DNA from: Actinokineospora terrae
Lineage (GTDB): Bacteria > Actinomycetota > Actinomycetes > Mycobacteriales > Pseudonocardiaceae
NCBI RefSeq assembly: GCF_900111175.1
Contig: NZ_FOGI01000014.1
Coordinates: forward strand, 149,405-213,404
DNA: 64,000 nt
Reading direction: 5' to 3'
The notes beneath the pieces are model-generated. The model made no database searches. It saw only the letters and a program-made list of their open reading frames with translations, and was not told where the DNA came from. The position numbers and the translations under genes were made by a program. Shown here piece after piece: positions 8,124 to 17,677 of the stretch. Position 1 is the first letter of the stretch. Each line of letters opens with the position of its first letter.

Positions 8124-8511
8124 GGTCGTCCCTCGTCGCTCTGGCCAGGACGTCACCGATCTTCACGGTGGCGGGGAACGCCCCGGCGGCCAACAGCAGG
8201 AGTGTGCGCCAGTCCGTCATGACGACCATGTCGCCGCCGGGTCCGACGACCACGAACACCAGCAGGGTCGCCAGCCAGATGTAGAGCGGGCCACCGGCGA
8301 ACGCGGCCTTGGCCTTGATCCGCCCGGCCCGCACGACCAGCCACGGCATGGTGACCCCGGCCAGGACCACCGTGATCGGGAACGGCAGCGCCCCGATGTC
8401 GGGCAGCACCCGCCCGTCCAGCCGCAGCGGCAGGAAGAACAGCTCGAACACGGCGAGCACCACGCTCGCGGCCAACAGCCCGCCGTACCGGACGCGCTCG
8501 CCTGTGGTCAC
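8104..8511 (-). CDS. Small four-helix membrane protein next to mshB
   Basis: A 135-residue protein with about four hydrophobic segments, including GLLAASVVLAVFELFFLP, IGALPFPITVVLAGVTMPWL and IWLATLLVFVVVG. A similar small membrane protein follows mshB in mycobacteria (the Rv1171 position), which supports the assignment by synteny; its function is unknown. The GTG start (8511) overlaps the mshB stop in a GTGA, so translation is likely coupled. Confidence 0.75.
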   Translation of the reverse strand: MTTGERVRYGGLLAASVVLAVFELFFLPLRLDGRVLPDIGALPFPITVVLAGVTMPWLVVRAGRIKAKAAFAGGPLYIWLATLLVFVVVGPGGDMVVMTDWRTLLLLAAGAFPATVKIGDVLARATRDDHDRADH

Positions 8512-9380
8512 CGGTCGGCGCCGACGTGCTCGACCGGGGCGAGCCCGCCGAACACGTCCGACTCGATGGCGTCCGCCGTGCCGCGCGCGAGGGTGTAGTA
8601 CTCGTGGTCGACCACCGGCTGCGCGATCCCGTTGGACAGCGCGTAGGCGTCGGTGCCGTCCTGCCCCTGCCACACACTGACCTGGGTCGCGTGCGCCCGC
8701 AGCGCGCGGAGTTTCGCGGGCAGGTGGTCGCCGATGAACACGGCGGTGGTGATGTCGGCGTCGTCCACGACCGGCAGTTCACCGGCGGCAGGTAGGCGCC
8801 ACGGGAGCCCTTCGACCCCGTCGAGCGAGGCGACCCCGTCCTCAACCGCCTGCTTGGACACCACCGTGTAGTACAACCGCGCCACGTCAGGCACACCGGC
8901 GACAGCGGCGACGGTGATCTCGTGGGCGCGGATGTGGTCCGGATGGCCGTATCCGCCATCGGGCCCGTACGTGACAACGACCTGCGGCCGGACATCCTGC
9001 AGGATCGCGGTAAGAGCGTCGGTCTGCTCGGCGAGGTCACCGCCGGCGAACGCGCGGGGGTGGCTGTTAGCGCCGACGCCCGCCATCCCCGAGTCGCGCC
9101 AACGGCCCATTCCGCCGAGGTAGCGGTGGTCGGAGACGCCGAGGGCGGCGCAGGCGGCGCGCAGCTCACCGACCCGGTACCCACCGAGCTGGTCGGCGGC
9201 TTCCGTGGCGAGCTGGGCCAGCGAGGTGGGGATGACCTCGCCCTCCTCGCCGAGAGTGCAGGTGACCAGGGTGACCTGGACGCCCGCGGCCGCGTACCTG
9301 GCGATGGTCCCGCCAGTCCACAGGCTCTCGTCGTCCGGGTGGGCGTGGACGAGCAGAAGTCGAGGTGGCGCTGTCAGCAT
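8508..9380 (-). CDS. mshB: N-acetyl-GlcN-inositol deacetylase (mycothiol biosynthesis)
   Basis: This 290-residue LmbE/PIG-L-type zinc deacetylase has the N-terminal AHPDDESLWTGGTIARY motif, which supplies zinc ligands and the catalytic Asp, and the later GHPDHIRAHEIT motif with the third ligand. The segment YLGGMGRWRDSGMAG is typical of MshB rather than the mycothiol-conjugate amidase Mca. It removes acetate from GlcNAc-inositol in the second phase of mycothiol synthesis. The start at ATG 9380 gives MLTAPPRLLLVHAHPDDE; an upstream in-frame ATG at 9443 adds an atypical extension. Confidence 0.93.
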   Translation of the reverse strand: MLTAPPRLLLVHAHPDDESLWTGGTIARYAAAGVQVTLVTCTLGEEGEVIPTSLAQLATEAADQLGGYRVGELRAACAALGVSDHRYLGGMGRWRDSGMAGVGANSHPRAFAGGDLAEQTDALTAILQDVRPQVVVTYGPDGGYGHPDHIRAHEITVAAVAGVPDVARLYYTVVSKQAVEDGVASLDGVEGLPWRLPAAGELPVVDDADITTAVFIGDHLPAKLRALRAHATQVSVWQGQDGTDAYALSNGIAQPVVDHEYYTLARGTADAIESDVFGGLAPVEHVGADR

Positions 9381-9487
9381 CGGGTTCAGCCTAGGGGCGT
9401 GTAGGGGCGGCGCCGGTGCGTCGGACTGGCCGAGCACCGGCACCGGACAACCAGCGCGGGACCGAAGGCCCCGGCGGCAGCACCCTA

Positions 9488-10525
9488 CTACGACAACACG
9501 TCGCGTTCCTCAGCGAAGTGGCAGGCCGAGAAAGTCCCGCCGTGGCGCACCAACGGCGGCTCCGTCGTCGCGCACACGTCCTGCGCCTTCCAGCACCGGG
9601 TGCGGAATCGGCACCCCGACGGCGGTGACACCGGGCTGGGCACGTCGCCGGTGAGCACGATCCGCTTGCGCTGGCGCTCCACGCGCGGGTCGGGCACGGG
9701 GACCGCGGACAGCAGTGCCTGGGTGTACGGGTGCGACGGCCGGGCGTAGATCGCCTCCCGGTCGCCGATCTCCACGATCTTGCCCAGGTACATCACCGCG
9801 ACCCGGTGCGAGATGTGCCGCACCACCGACAGGTCGTGGGCGACGAACAGGTACGCCAGGCCGAGCCGCTGCTGCAGTTCCTCCAGCAGGTTGACCACCC
9901 CGGCCTGCACCGACACGTCCAGCGCCGACACCGGCTCGTCGAGCACGATCAGCTTCGGGTCCAGCGCGAGCGCGCGGGCGATGCCGATGCGCTGGCGCTG
10001 CCCGCCGGAGAACTCGTGCGGGTACCGGTTGCGGTGCTCGGGGTTGAGCCCGACCAGCTCCAGCAGCTCGTCGACCCGCCGCTGGATCTGCTTGCCGGAC
10101 CCGACGCCGTGGATGCGCAGCGGCTCGGCCACCACGTCGTTGACCTGCCAGCGCGGGTCGAGCGAGGCGTACGGGTCCTGGAACACGATCTGCAGGTCGC
10201 GGCGCAGCGGCCGCATCTGCGCTGGCTTGAGCGTGGTCAGCTCGCGGCCCTCGAACTGGACCGACCCGGAGGTCGGCTTGTGCAGCTGCAGGATGGCCCG
10301 ACCGGTGGTCGACTTGCCGCAGCCGGACTCGCCGACCAGGCCGAGCGTCTCGCCCCGGTTCAGCTCGAAGCTGACCTCGGAGACCGCCTGCACCTGCCCG
10401 ACGGTGCGCGGGATGATGCCGCCGCCGCGCACCGGGAACGACTTGACCAGCCCCTGCACCCGCAGCAGCGGGGGGTTCGCCTCGCGGGCGGCGTGCCGCC
10501 CGGGGGCCGCCTCGGTGTTCGTCAT
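9488..10525 (-). CDS. Peptide ABC importer ATP-binding protein (OppF/DppF type)
   Basis: This 345-residue ATPase has Walker A GESGCGKST, signature SGGQRQRIGIARAL and Walker B LIVLDEPVSALD. The C-terminal oligopeptide/dipeptide extension carries a Cys-containing region (SGCRFRTRCWKAQDVC...SACH) that in relatives can bind an Fe-S cluster. ATG 10525 overlaps the stop of the preceding ATPase in an ATGA. It is the last gene of the five-gene importer operon. Confidence 0.93.
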   Translation of the reverse strand: MTNTEAAPGRHAAREANPPLLRVQGLVKSFPVRGGGIIPRTVGQVQAVSEVSFELNRGETLGLVGESGCGKSTTGRAILQLHKPTSGSVQFEGRELTTLKPAQMRPLRRDLQIVFQDPYASLDPRWQVNDVVAEPLRIHGVGSGKQIQRRVDELLELVGLNPEHRNRYPHEFSGGQRQRIGIARALALDPKLIVLDEPVSALDVSVQAGVVNLLEELQQRLGLAYLFVAHDLSVVRHISHRVAVMYLGKIVEIGDREAIYARPSHPYTQALLSAVPVPDPRVERQRKRIVLTGDVPSPVSPPSGCRFRTRCWKAQDVCATTEPPLVRHGGTFSACHFAEERDVLS

Positions 10526-11685
10526 GGGTTTCGCCCTTCGTACGGCAGCCGCAGTTCGACCGTGTGCGCCTCCTCGGCCACCGGGATGTCGGGATCGGCC
10601 TCGACCAGCGCGGCCGGGTTCTCGATCACCCCGATCTCCTCGTGGTGGAACAGCGCGCGCGGTTGGGGCAGCGAGGCGAGGTGCTGCCAGCGGTGGCAGC
10701 GGGTGGTGTGGTCGCCGCGTTCGGTGCCCAGCAGCAGCGGCTCCTGGGTGCGGCACTCGTCGACCGCGATCGGGCAGCGCGGCGAGAACGCGCAGCCCTT
10801 CGGCAGGTTGATCAGCGACGGCGGCGCGCCGCTGATCGGGGTGAGCCGCTGCCCGAGCTTGGCCGGGTTGGGCAGCGAGCCGAGCAGGCCGACGGTGTAG
10901 GGCATCCGCGGCCGGTCGAAGACCTCGTCGACCGGGCCGGACTCCACGACCGTGCCGCCGTACATGACCTGGACCCGGTCGACCATGCCCGCCACCACGC
11001 CGAGGTCGTGGGTGATCATGATGATGCCCGCGTTCACCTCGTCGCGCAGCCGCAGCAGGGTCTCCAGGATCTGGGCCTGGACGGTGACGTCGAGCGCGGT
11101 GGTCGGCTCGTCGGCGATGATCACGTCCGGGTCGTTGATGATCGCCATGGCGATCACCACGCGCTGGCGCATGCCGCCGGAGAACTCGTGCGGGTACTGG
11201 GCGGCGCGCCGGTCCGGTTGCGGGATGCCGACCAGTTCCAGCGCCTCGACGGCCTTGGCCCAGGCGGCCTTCTTGGACACCGCGTGGTGCGCCCGGTAGG
11301 CCTCGGCCAGCTGCCAGCCGATGGTGTAGACCGGGTTGAGCGAGGTCATCGGGTCCTGGAAGATCATCGCGACGCCGTTGTTGCGCACGCTCTGCATGTC
11401 CTTGTAGGACAGTCCGACCAGTTCGCGGTCGCGGTAGCGGATGGACCCGGTCACCTTGGCGGTACCGGGGAGCAGGCCCATCACGGCCATGGAGGACACC
11501 GACTTGCCCGAGCCGGACTCGCCGACGATGCCGAGCACCTCGCGCGGGCGCAGCTGGTAGGAGACGTCCCGCACCGCGCGGACGTTCCCGTCGTCGGTGG
11601 GGAAGGTCACCGACAGGTTCTCCACCGAGAGCACGGTGTCGGTCCTGGCGGCGTCGTGGTGGTTGCCGTGCAGCAGTCCGGTCAT
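10522..11685 (-). CDS. Peptide ABC importer ATP-binding protein (OppD/DppD type)
   Basis: This 387-residue ATPase has Walker A GESGSGKSV, signature SGGMRQRVVIAMAI, Walker B VIIADEPTTALD and the switch HDLGVVAGMVD. The C-terminal extension includes GCAFSPRCPIAVDEC, again Cys-rich. It pairs with the neighbouring OppF-type ATPase as the heterodimeric motor. ATG 11685 overlaps the upstream permease stop by one base (TGATG). Confidence 0.93.
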   Translation of the reverse strand: MTGLLHGNHHDAARTDTVLSVENLSVTFPTDDGNVRAVRDVSYQLRPREVLGIVGESGSGKSVSSMAVMGLLPGTAKVTGSIRYRDRELVGLSYKDMQSVRNNGVAMIFQDPMTSLNPVYTIGWQLAEAYRAHHAVSKKAAWAKAVEALELVGIPQPDRRAAQYPHEFSGGMRQRVVIAMAIINDPDVIIADEPTTALDVTVQAQILETLLRLRDEVNAGIIMITHDLGVVAGMVDRVQVMYGGTVVESGPVDEVFDRPRMPYTVGLLGSLPNPAKLGQRLTPISGAPPSLINLPKGCAFSPRCPIAVDECRTQEPLLLGTERGDHTTRCHRWQHLASLPQPRALFHHEEIGVIENPAALVEADPDIPVAEEAHTVELRLPYEGRNP

Positions 11686-12632
11686 CAGGCACGCACCTTC
11701 GTCTGGCGTGGGTCGAACGCGTCGCGCAGGCCGTCGCCGATGAAGTTCACCGCGAGCGAGAGCAGCACGATGATCACGAACGGCCCCCAGAACAGCCAGG
11801 GCCGGTTGGTGATCTGCGAGTAGTTCTCGTTGATGATCAGCCCGAGCGAGGTGTCCGGCGGCTGCACGCCGAGCCCGATGAACGACAGCGCCGCCTCCGA
11901 GAGCACGGCGCTGGCCACCGCGAGGGTGGTGTTCACGGTGATGGTGCCGATCATGTTGGGCACCAGGTGCCGGAAGATGATCCACCGGGTCTTGGCCCCC
12001 GCCGCGCGGGCGGCCTCGACGAACTCGCGCTGCGCCAACGACAGCGTCTCGCCGCGGGTGATGCGGGCGATGGTCATCCAGCCGAACGCGGCGAGGATGA
12101 ACGCCACGGTGTACCAGGAGCCGCTCAGCGCGCGGACCAGGATCGCGGCGACGGCGATCTGCGGGATGATCAGCATCAGGTCGACGAACCGGCTGATGGT
12201 GCTGTCCACCGCGCCGCGCAGGTAGCCCGCGAGGGCGCCGAGCAGCACCCCGACCAGGGTGGACCCGATGGCCACGACCAGCGCGATCTGCACCGAGAGC
12301 CGGGTGCCGATGATCAGCTGGGCCAGCATGTCCTTGCCGGTCTGGATGGTGCCCAGCGGGTGCGCCGCGCTGGGCGGCAGGTAGCCGCGGCTGCTGGTGT
12401 CCTCGACCGAGACGGTCCAGAACAGCGGGCCGAGGAAGCCGATCGCGCAGATCAGCAGGAACACCACGAGCGCGGCGACGGCGAGGCGGTGGCGGAAGAA
12501 GCGGCGCAGGACGAGGGTGCTCTGCTTGCGCGCCTTCGTGGTGTCGAACTCGCTGGCCGTGGCGACGGCGACGGTGCCTGCCGGTGGCAGGCCGGTCGCG
12601 CCGAGCGGGTTGAGTGCGGGGTCGCTAGGCAA
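11685..12632 (-). CDS. Peptide ABC importer permease (OppC/DppC type)
   Basis: An inner-membrane permease with an N-terminal membrane segment (LAVAALVVFLLICAIGFLGP), five further helices and the EAA loop REFVEAARAAGAKTRWIIFRH that contacts the ATPases. About 315 residues with the TTG start at 12632, which overlaps the upstream permease stop; an ATG at 12674 lies deep inside the upstream gene. The start is uncertain because no clear ribosome-binding site was seen. Confidence 0.88.
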   Translation of the reverse strand: MPSDPALNPLGATGLPPAGTVAVATASEFDTTKARKQSTLVLRRFFRHRLAVAALVVFLLICAIGFLGPLFWTVSVEDTSSRGYLPPSAAHPLGTIQTGKDMLAQLIIGTRLSVQIALVVAIGSTLVGVLLGALAGYLRGAVDSTISRFVDLMLIIPQIAVAAILVRALSGSWYTVAFILAAFGWMTIARITRGETLSLAQREFVEAARAAGAKTRWIIFRHLVPNMIGTITVNTTLAVASAVLSEAALSFIGLGVQPPDTSLGLIINENYSQITNRPWLFWGPFVIIVLLSLAVNFIGDGLRDAFDPRQTKVRA

Positions 12633-13623
12633 GGCGGATCCTCGGGTCGAGGAAGCCGTACATGATGTCGGCAACCAGGTTGAACACGATGACCAGCGTG
12701 GCGGTGACCATCAGCCAGCCCATCAGCATGTACGGGTCGAAGGTGCGAATGGACTGGACCAAGAGGTTGCCCATGCCCTTCCACCCGAACACGGTCTCGG
12801 TGATGATCGCCCCGGAGAACAGCGCGGCCGAGTTGATGGAGAACAGCGTGCTCACCGGGATCAGCGCGTTGCGGAAGGCGTGCCGGAAGATCACCCGCCG
12901 CTGCGAGATGCCCTTGGCCCGCGCGGTGCGCACGTAGTCGGAGTTCAGCGTCTCGAGCATCGAGGCGCGCTGGAACCGGCTGTAGGCGGCGAAGCTGATC
13001 AGGGTGAGGCTCAGCGTCGGCAGCAGGTACGTGCCGGTGTACTTGAAGATCACCTCGCTGAACGACCCCTGGAAGCCACCGGCCGCGGGGCTGACGGTGC
13101 TCAGCCACCGGTCCATGCCCAGGCTCTCCAGCAGGTTGTTGAACTTGATGCCGTAGGTCTTGAGGATCACCGCGACACACACGATGGGCATCGAGAACAT
13201 CAGGAACGCGCTGGAGGTGGCGAGGTAGTCGAAGATCGAGTACTGCTTGACCGCGGCGAGGACGCCGACCGAGACACCCAGCACGATGGCCAGCAGCTCG
13301 GCGCCGACCACCAGCCGGGCGGTGATCCACAGCGCCCGCATGACGGACTCGAAGACGTCCACCTTGGCCTGGCCGAGCGCGATGGACTTGCCCCAGTCGC
13401 CCTGCAGGAAGTCCAGCAGCCACTTCCAGTACCGGACGATGATCGGCTGGTCGAGGCCGAGGCTGGACTCGAGGTCGCGGATCTGCTGGGCGGTGACGCC
13501 CGGTTTGGCCTTGAGCTCGGCGACCGGGTTGCCCGCGGCGGCGACGAGGAAGAAGGCGAAGAGGCTGCCGACGGCCAGGATGGGGACGGAGATCAGCAGC
13601 CGACGGATGATGTAGCGAATCAC
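12625..13623 (-). CDS. Peptide ABC importer permease (OppB/DppB type)
   Basis: This 332-residue permease has the N-terminal IRYIIRRLLISVPILAVGS helix typical of OppB, about six membrane helices and the EAA loop SDYVRTARAKGISQRRVIFR. The GTG start (13623) follows GAGGAG. Together with the OppC-type permease it forms the channel. The large extracytoplasmic loop after helix 1 (residues ~30-100) is usual for the family. Confidence 0.92.
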   Translation of the reverse strand: MIRYIIRRLLISVPILAVGSLFAFFLVAAAGNPVAELKAKPGVTAQQIRDLESSLGLDQPIIVRYWKWLLDFLQGDWGKSIALGQAKVDVFESVMRALWITARLVVGAELLAIVLGVSVGVLAAVKQYSIFDYLATSSAFLMFSMPIVCVAVILKTYGIKFNNLLESLGMDRWLSTVSPAAGGFQGSFSEVIFKYTGTYLLPTLSLTLISFAAYSRFQRASMLETLNSDYVRTARAKGISQRRVIFRHAFRNALIPVSTLFSINSAALFSGAIITETVFGWKGMGNLLVQSIRTFDPYMLMGWLMVTATLVIVFNLVADIMYGFLDPRIRLA

Positions 13624-13717
13624 GAGAGCTCCTCGGTGGGGTCCCAGGCGGCCGGTGGGCGGCGCTGGTTGTCCCTGCCTGCGTCAGTGTGCGCCCGACC
13701 AGGTCAGGTACCCAAGG

Positions 13718-13751
13718 CCGAGGGGCCGGACTGTGCGGCCCGGCCCCTCGG
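13718..13751 (-). terminator. Intercistronic hairpin after the binding-protein gene
   Basis: Perfect 12-bp stem (arms 13718-13729 and 13740-13751) with a 10-nt loop, between the substrate-binding protein stop and the oppB-type start. In importer operons such a hairpin often gives partial termination or RNA stabilisation, so that the binding protein is made in excess. Confidence 0.75.
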
Positions 13752-13799
13752 ACTTCGTCGACCAGATGTGTCGCCGCCTGGGTGGCGGCAGGGAGTCGA

Positions 13800-15608
13800 C
13801 TACGAGGTCTTGACCCACTCGTTGGCGTTCCAGAGAGCGCCGTTGTACGACTGGAAGTAGACCTTGTCGATGCCCTTGAACGCCCACATGTTCGGGAGCT
13901 GGTAGAGCGGCAGCGAGTAGTTGTCCTCGGCCATCAGGCGGTCGGCGTCCTGGAAGGCCTTGCGGGAAGCGGCCTCGTCGAGGTTGCTGCTCGCGTCCTT
14001 GTAGGCGGCGTCGACCTTCGGGTTGGCGTAGTTGGACCAGTTCTGGCCGCCGCCGGTCTCGTAGATCGCCTTCTGGCTGGACTTGAACGGCGCGGCGGAC
14101 CAGGCGAACAGCGCCACGTCGTAGTCGCCCTGGCTCACCCGGGTGTCGAGGAAGTTCGGGTCGGTGTCGTCGATGATCTCCAGGCCCGCGGGCTTGCACT
14201 GGGACTGGATGAGCTCGACGGTCTGCTTGCGGCGCGGGATGTCGGTGTGGCTGATCTTGATCGACACCTTCTCGCCGCCCTTGGTCGCGATGCCGTCGCC
14301 ACCGATGGTGTAGCCCGCGCCCTCGAGGGTGGACTTGGCCGCGGCCGCGTCACCCTTGTACTGCGCGTAGTTGTCGGTGTAGCCCTCCTCGGCCTGGAAG
14401 AAGACCAGCGAGCCGAGCGGCTTGGCGTTCTCGAGCACCGGGCGGATCAGCTTCTCGGCCAGCTCGTCGCGGTTCACGCACTGCATGAACGCCTTGCGGA
14501 CGGCCTGGTCGGCGAACCACTTGTTCTTGAAGTTGAGGTCCATGTGCTCGAACGAGAGGCCGTTGGAGGCACCGAAGCGCACACCCTGCGAGGACAGGCC
14601 GCGCAGCCGCTCGGCGGCGTTGGCGTCCGGCTGGGCCATGGAGTTGACCTGGACCTCGCCGTTCTCCAGCGCCTGGGCCTGGGCGACCTGGTCGGAGATG
14701 CCGCGCAGCACGATCTTGGCCGGGCCACCGGGCTTGCCGACCCACTTGGGGTTGCGCTCGAGGGTCACGGAGTTGTTCTGCTCGAAGGCGGTGATCTGGT
14801 AGGCGCCGGAAGCGGGCATCAGCTCCTTGTCGAAGCCGTTCCACTTGGTCTTCCAGAACTCCGCGACCTTGCCCAGCGCGACCTGGTCGCCGCCGGTCGG
14901 GGTCAGCTTGGTGACGTCGGCGACGCCGGTCGCCTTCTCCAGGATGTGCGCGGGCATGATGTCCAGCGAGATGCCGAACAGGCCCTTGTAGTCCGGGTAG
15001 GACGTGCCGAAGGTGGTGACGACCTCGGTCTGCGAGGGGCACTCGACCTTGTCGATGAGCTCGTAGCCGGTGGTGTTGGCCGAGGTGAAGATGTCCTTGC
15101 CGTCGGCGCCCTTGGACTTGCCGGTCGAGGACAGCCACGCCAGGTAGAAGTCGTCGCAGTCCCAGGCCTCGCCGTCGGACCAGGTCACGCCCGGCTTGAT
15201 CTTCCAGGTGACGACCTGCGGGGACTTGCTGGTGATCTCGACGCTCTCCATCACGTCCTTGTTGAGCAGGACCTTGTTGTTGCCGTCGAGCTTGTAGGCG
15301 CCCGAGATGACCTGCGCGAGCGCGAACGTGTTGTACGAGTTGTTCGCGTCCGCCGCGGAGTTGTTGTACGCGGTGTACGGGTTGTCGGTCGAGACGACGA
15401 AGGTGTCAGTCGACTGCGGAACCTCCGGCGAGGTGTACTCGTCGCCGGACTCGCCCTTCGCGATCGCCATCGAGGCGATGTCGCCGGTCGGCTCCTGCGC
15501 CCCGGTGCTGCCGCCGTTGTCGCTGGAACCACCGCCGCACGCGCTCAGGACGAGCGACGCACCGACGACCAACGCGATCGCCGACAGTGAGTTTCTCTTA
15601 GTTGACAC
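13800..15608 (-). CDS. Peptide/solute-binding lipoprotein of the ABC importer (SBP family 5)
   Basis: A 602-residue lipoprotein. The signal peptide ends in the lipobox LVLSAC, so Cys is lipidated and the protein is anchored outside the membrane. The mature part shows family-5 features: VTWSDGEAWDCDDFYLAWL near 135, ASGAYQITAFEQNNSVTLERN, and a C-terminal ADRLMAEDNYSLPLYQ. The GTG start (15608) follows AGGAGGGCAC. It is the first gene of the importer operon and determines its substrate, probably oligopeptides. Confidence 0.92.
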   Translation of the reverse strand: MSTKRNSLSAIALVVGASLVLSACGGGSSDNGGSTGAQEPTGDIASMAIAKGESGDEYTSPEVPQSTDTFVVSTDNPYTAYNNSAADANNSYNTFALAQVISGAYKLDGNNKVLLNKDVMESVEITSKSPQVVTWKIKPGVTWSDGEAWDCDDFYLAWLSSTGKSKGADGKDIFTSANTTGYELIDKVECPSQTEVVTTFGTSYPDYKGLFGISLDIMPAHILEKATGVADVTKLTPTGGDQVALGKVAEFWKTKWNGFDKELMPASGAYQITAFEQNNSVTLERNPKWVGKPGGPAKIVLRGISDQVAQAQALENGEVQVNSMAQPDANAAERLRGLSSQGVRFGASNGLSFEHMDLNFKNKWFADQAVRKAFMQCVNRDELAEKLIRPVLENAKPLGSLVFFQAEEGYTDNYAQYKGDAAAAKSTLEGAGYTIGGDGIATKGGEKVSIKISHTDIPRRKQTVELIQSQCKPAGLEIIDDTDPNFLDTRVSQGDYDVALFAWSAAPFKSSQKAIYETGGGQNWSNYANPKVDAAYKDASSNLDEAASRKAFQDADRLMAEDNYSLPLYQLPNMWAFKGIDKVYFQSYNGALWNANEWVKTS

Positions 15609-15672
15609 GTGCCCTCCTAGCACAGGGTCGCCCACGACCGATCCGGCCGGGCCGCACCCGGAACCCTTCACG

Positions 15673-15692
15673 CGCCCAACGACCGTTGGGCG
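15673..15692. promoter_or_regulatory. Inverted repeat in the 5' region of the importer operon
   Basis: CGCCCAACG-AC-CGTTGGGCG is a perfect 9-bp inverted repeat with a 2-base centre. It lies 64 bases upstream of the binding-protein start, within the 239-base gap to the next gene. It is a candidate operator or 5' UTR hairpin. Confidence 0.45.
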
Positions 15693-15847
15693 GCGCACTA
15701 GGTGGGCACGCTAGGAACGAACTGTCACCGGGGTCACCTCTGGCGCGGCGATCGTGACCAAAGGGTGACCGGCAGGCGTCGGGGTGCAACGAGACCGTTA
15801 CCAGCAGGTACCCCACGGTGTTGTCCCATGACGCAGCGTGGTCTGAG

Positions 15848-17548
15848 TCACCCCTGGGGTCGTTGCCACTGAGGAGCCGTCGCGAACGGTCCGGCACCCG
15901 GCGGCCCGGCGGCCACACCGGACATTTCGCGGCGGACGACCAGCGCGTCGGCCTCTTGGTAAAGAGGTAGTGCAACCGCGCGGCTCCACAGTGCCGGTTC
16001 GACCAGGCCGAGCGCCTCCGGGAGGGCGACGCCGCCGGTGATGGCCTTGTCGATGGTGTCCTGCACGGTCTGGTCGCAGAAACCCGTCGGGTTGGCGGCT
16101 GCGACGGGCGTACCGGCCGTCACGGGGCCGCAGCCGAACCGGGTGGCCAGCGCGGTCACCGGGTCGCCACCGGCGGGCTGGGGAGCCACTACGAGGTCGA
16201 CCTGCTCGGCGGGCGCGGTGGCGGTGGCCGGGCGCGGGGCCAGCAGGTCGGTGAACAGCAGGTCCGCCTCGGGGGTGATCAGCCGGGACTGGACGCCGCC
16301 CGCGGACAGCTGCCGTTGCAGCTCACGGGCCATGTCGATGTAGGCGGAGCGGCCCGCGGGGGCGGCGATGACCAGGTTGAGCGGGGTCGCGCCGAGCATC
16401 CAGCCCTCGTTGACCCGGGTGTACCCGGCCTGGGTGAGCAGGCTCTGGGCGAGCGCCGGGTCCGGTTTGGTCGGCGGCGCGGCGGTGGAGGTGTAGCCGC
16501 GGGCGCTCGGGGCCAGGACCTGCGCGTTCGCGGGCAGACCGGGGCCGCCGCCGGTGCCCGCCTTGACCAGGGCCTCGCGGTCGGTCAGCGCGACCACGGC
16601 GGAGCGGATGCGCTGGTCGGCCATCGCGGCACCGACCGGGCGCAGCAGGACCGTGGCGACGGCGGGGCGGGGCACGGTGGTCGTGGTGACGGTCAGGCCG
16701 AGGTTGGTCATGGCGGTGAGGCCATCGGCGTCCGGCGCGGACAGGGCCAACTGGTCGTGCCCGGAGCGCAGAGCGGACGCGATGCCGTCAGCGTCACCTC
16801 GGCGCAGGATGACGCGGTCCAGCGGGACGGGGGTCGACCAGTAGCGGTCGTTGCGCTCTAGGACTACCTCGCCGCGGTCGCGATCGATGCCCTTGACCGA
16901 GAACGGGCCCGCGGTGACCGGGAAGTTCTCGCGCAGCACGTTGGCCCAGCCGCCGGGGATGTCCTTGAGCAGGTGGGCGGGCAGCAGGTTGGCGAACAGC
17001 CCGCGCCAGCCCGGGTACGGCTTGGCGAAGGTGACCTCGACGACCCGGCCCGCGTCGCTGGCGGAGATGTTGGAGATCAGCCGGTACCCCGCGCTGTCGA
17101 TCACGCCGGGTTCCTCGCGCAGCTGCTCCCACAGGTAGACGAAGTCCTCGGCGGCGATGGGCGCGGAGTCCGACCAGGCCGCCTCGGGGCGCAGGCGGTA
17201 GGTGACCGTGTACGGCTCGGCGCTGGTGACCTCGGCGGAGGCCATCAGGGTGCGGTCCAGCACAGGAGTGCCGTCCGGGCCGGGGCGGAACACCGAGGGC
17301 AGCAGGACCTGGGCCAGCGCGTTGGTGATCGTGGACTGGTCGGAGAGCTTGTGCGGGTTGTAGCCGCCCGCGACGCTGTCGACGCCCACCACGGCCTCGT
17401 TGGGCGTCGGCAGCTTGCTCGTCTGCGTCCGCGCCACCTCAGTGGTCACCAACGGCGGCGGCGGCGCGTTCGTACAGCCCCCCACGGCCACCGCGACCAC
17501 CAGCACAGCCCCCAGCCGCGCAGCCCCCCTACGACGCGCGAGCCACAC
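15848..17548 (-). CDS. Second peptide-type solute-binding lipoprotein (SBP family 5)
   Basis: A 566-residue lipoprotein with lipobox VAVGGC at about residue 25. It has the family-5 hallmarks AAWSDSAPIAAEDFVYLWEQL and GPFSVKGIDRDRGEVVLERN. It is only distantly similar to the first binding protein and has an unusually Ala/Pro/Thr-rich C-terminal half. The GTG at 17548 was chosen because GGAGGAGGGG precedes it; the frame is open to an ATG at 17584. It has no permeases of its own here, so it may share the adjacent importer or have another role. Confidence 0.85.
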   Translation of the reverse strand: MWLARRRGAARLGAVLVVAVAVGGCTNAPPPPLVTTEVARTQTSKLPTPNEAVVGVDSVAGGYNPHKLSDQSTITNALAQVLLPSVFRPGPDGTPVLDRTLMASAEVTSAEPYTVTYRLRPEAAWSDSAPIAAEDFVYLWEQLREEPGVIDSAGYRLISNISASDAGRVVEVTFAKPYPGWRGLFANLLPAHLLKDIPGGWANVLRENFPVTAGPFSVKGIDRDRGEVVLERNDRYWSTPVPLDRVILRRGDADGIASALRSGHDQLALSAPDADGLTAMTNLGLTVTTTTVPRPAVATVLLRPVGAAMADQRIRSAVVALTDREALVKAGTGGGPGLPANAQVLAPSARGYTSTAAPPTKPDPALAQSLLTQAGYTRVNEGWMLGATPLNLVIAAPAGRSAYIDMARELQRQLSAGGVQSRLITPEADLLFTDLLAPRPATATAPAEQVDLVVAPQPAGGDPVTALATRFGCGPVTAGTPVAAANPTGFCDQTVQDTIDKAITGGVALPEALGLVEPALWSRAVALPLYQEADALVVRREMSGVAAGPPGAGPFATAPQWQRPQG

Positions 17549-17677
17549 GACCCCTCCTCCCCCAGGCGACCACGAAAGGCCCATGCTCCCAGACCCGCCC
17601 CGCCACCGGTTATGCAGCCAACCGCATGACGCACGGGCCTGGGAGCAGGTTCCGTGTGATCTACCGCGTGATCTCGG

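Noticed and set aside
12397..15590. Long plus-strand open frames opposite the peptide importer operon
   Set aside because: They are antisense to clear permease and binding-protein genes and encode low-complexity Arg/Gly/Val-rich sequence.
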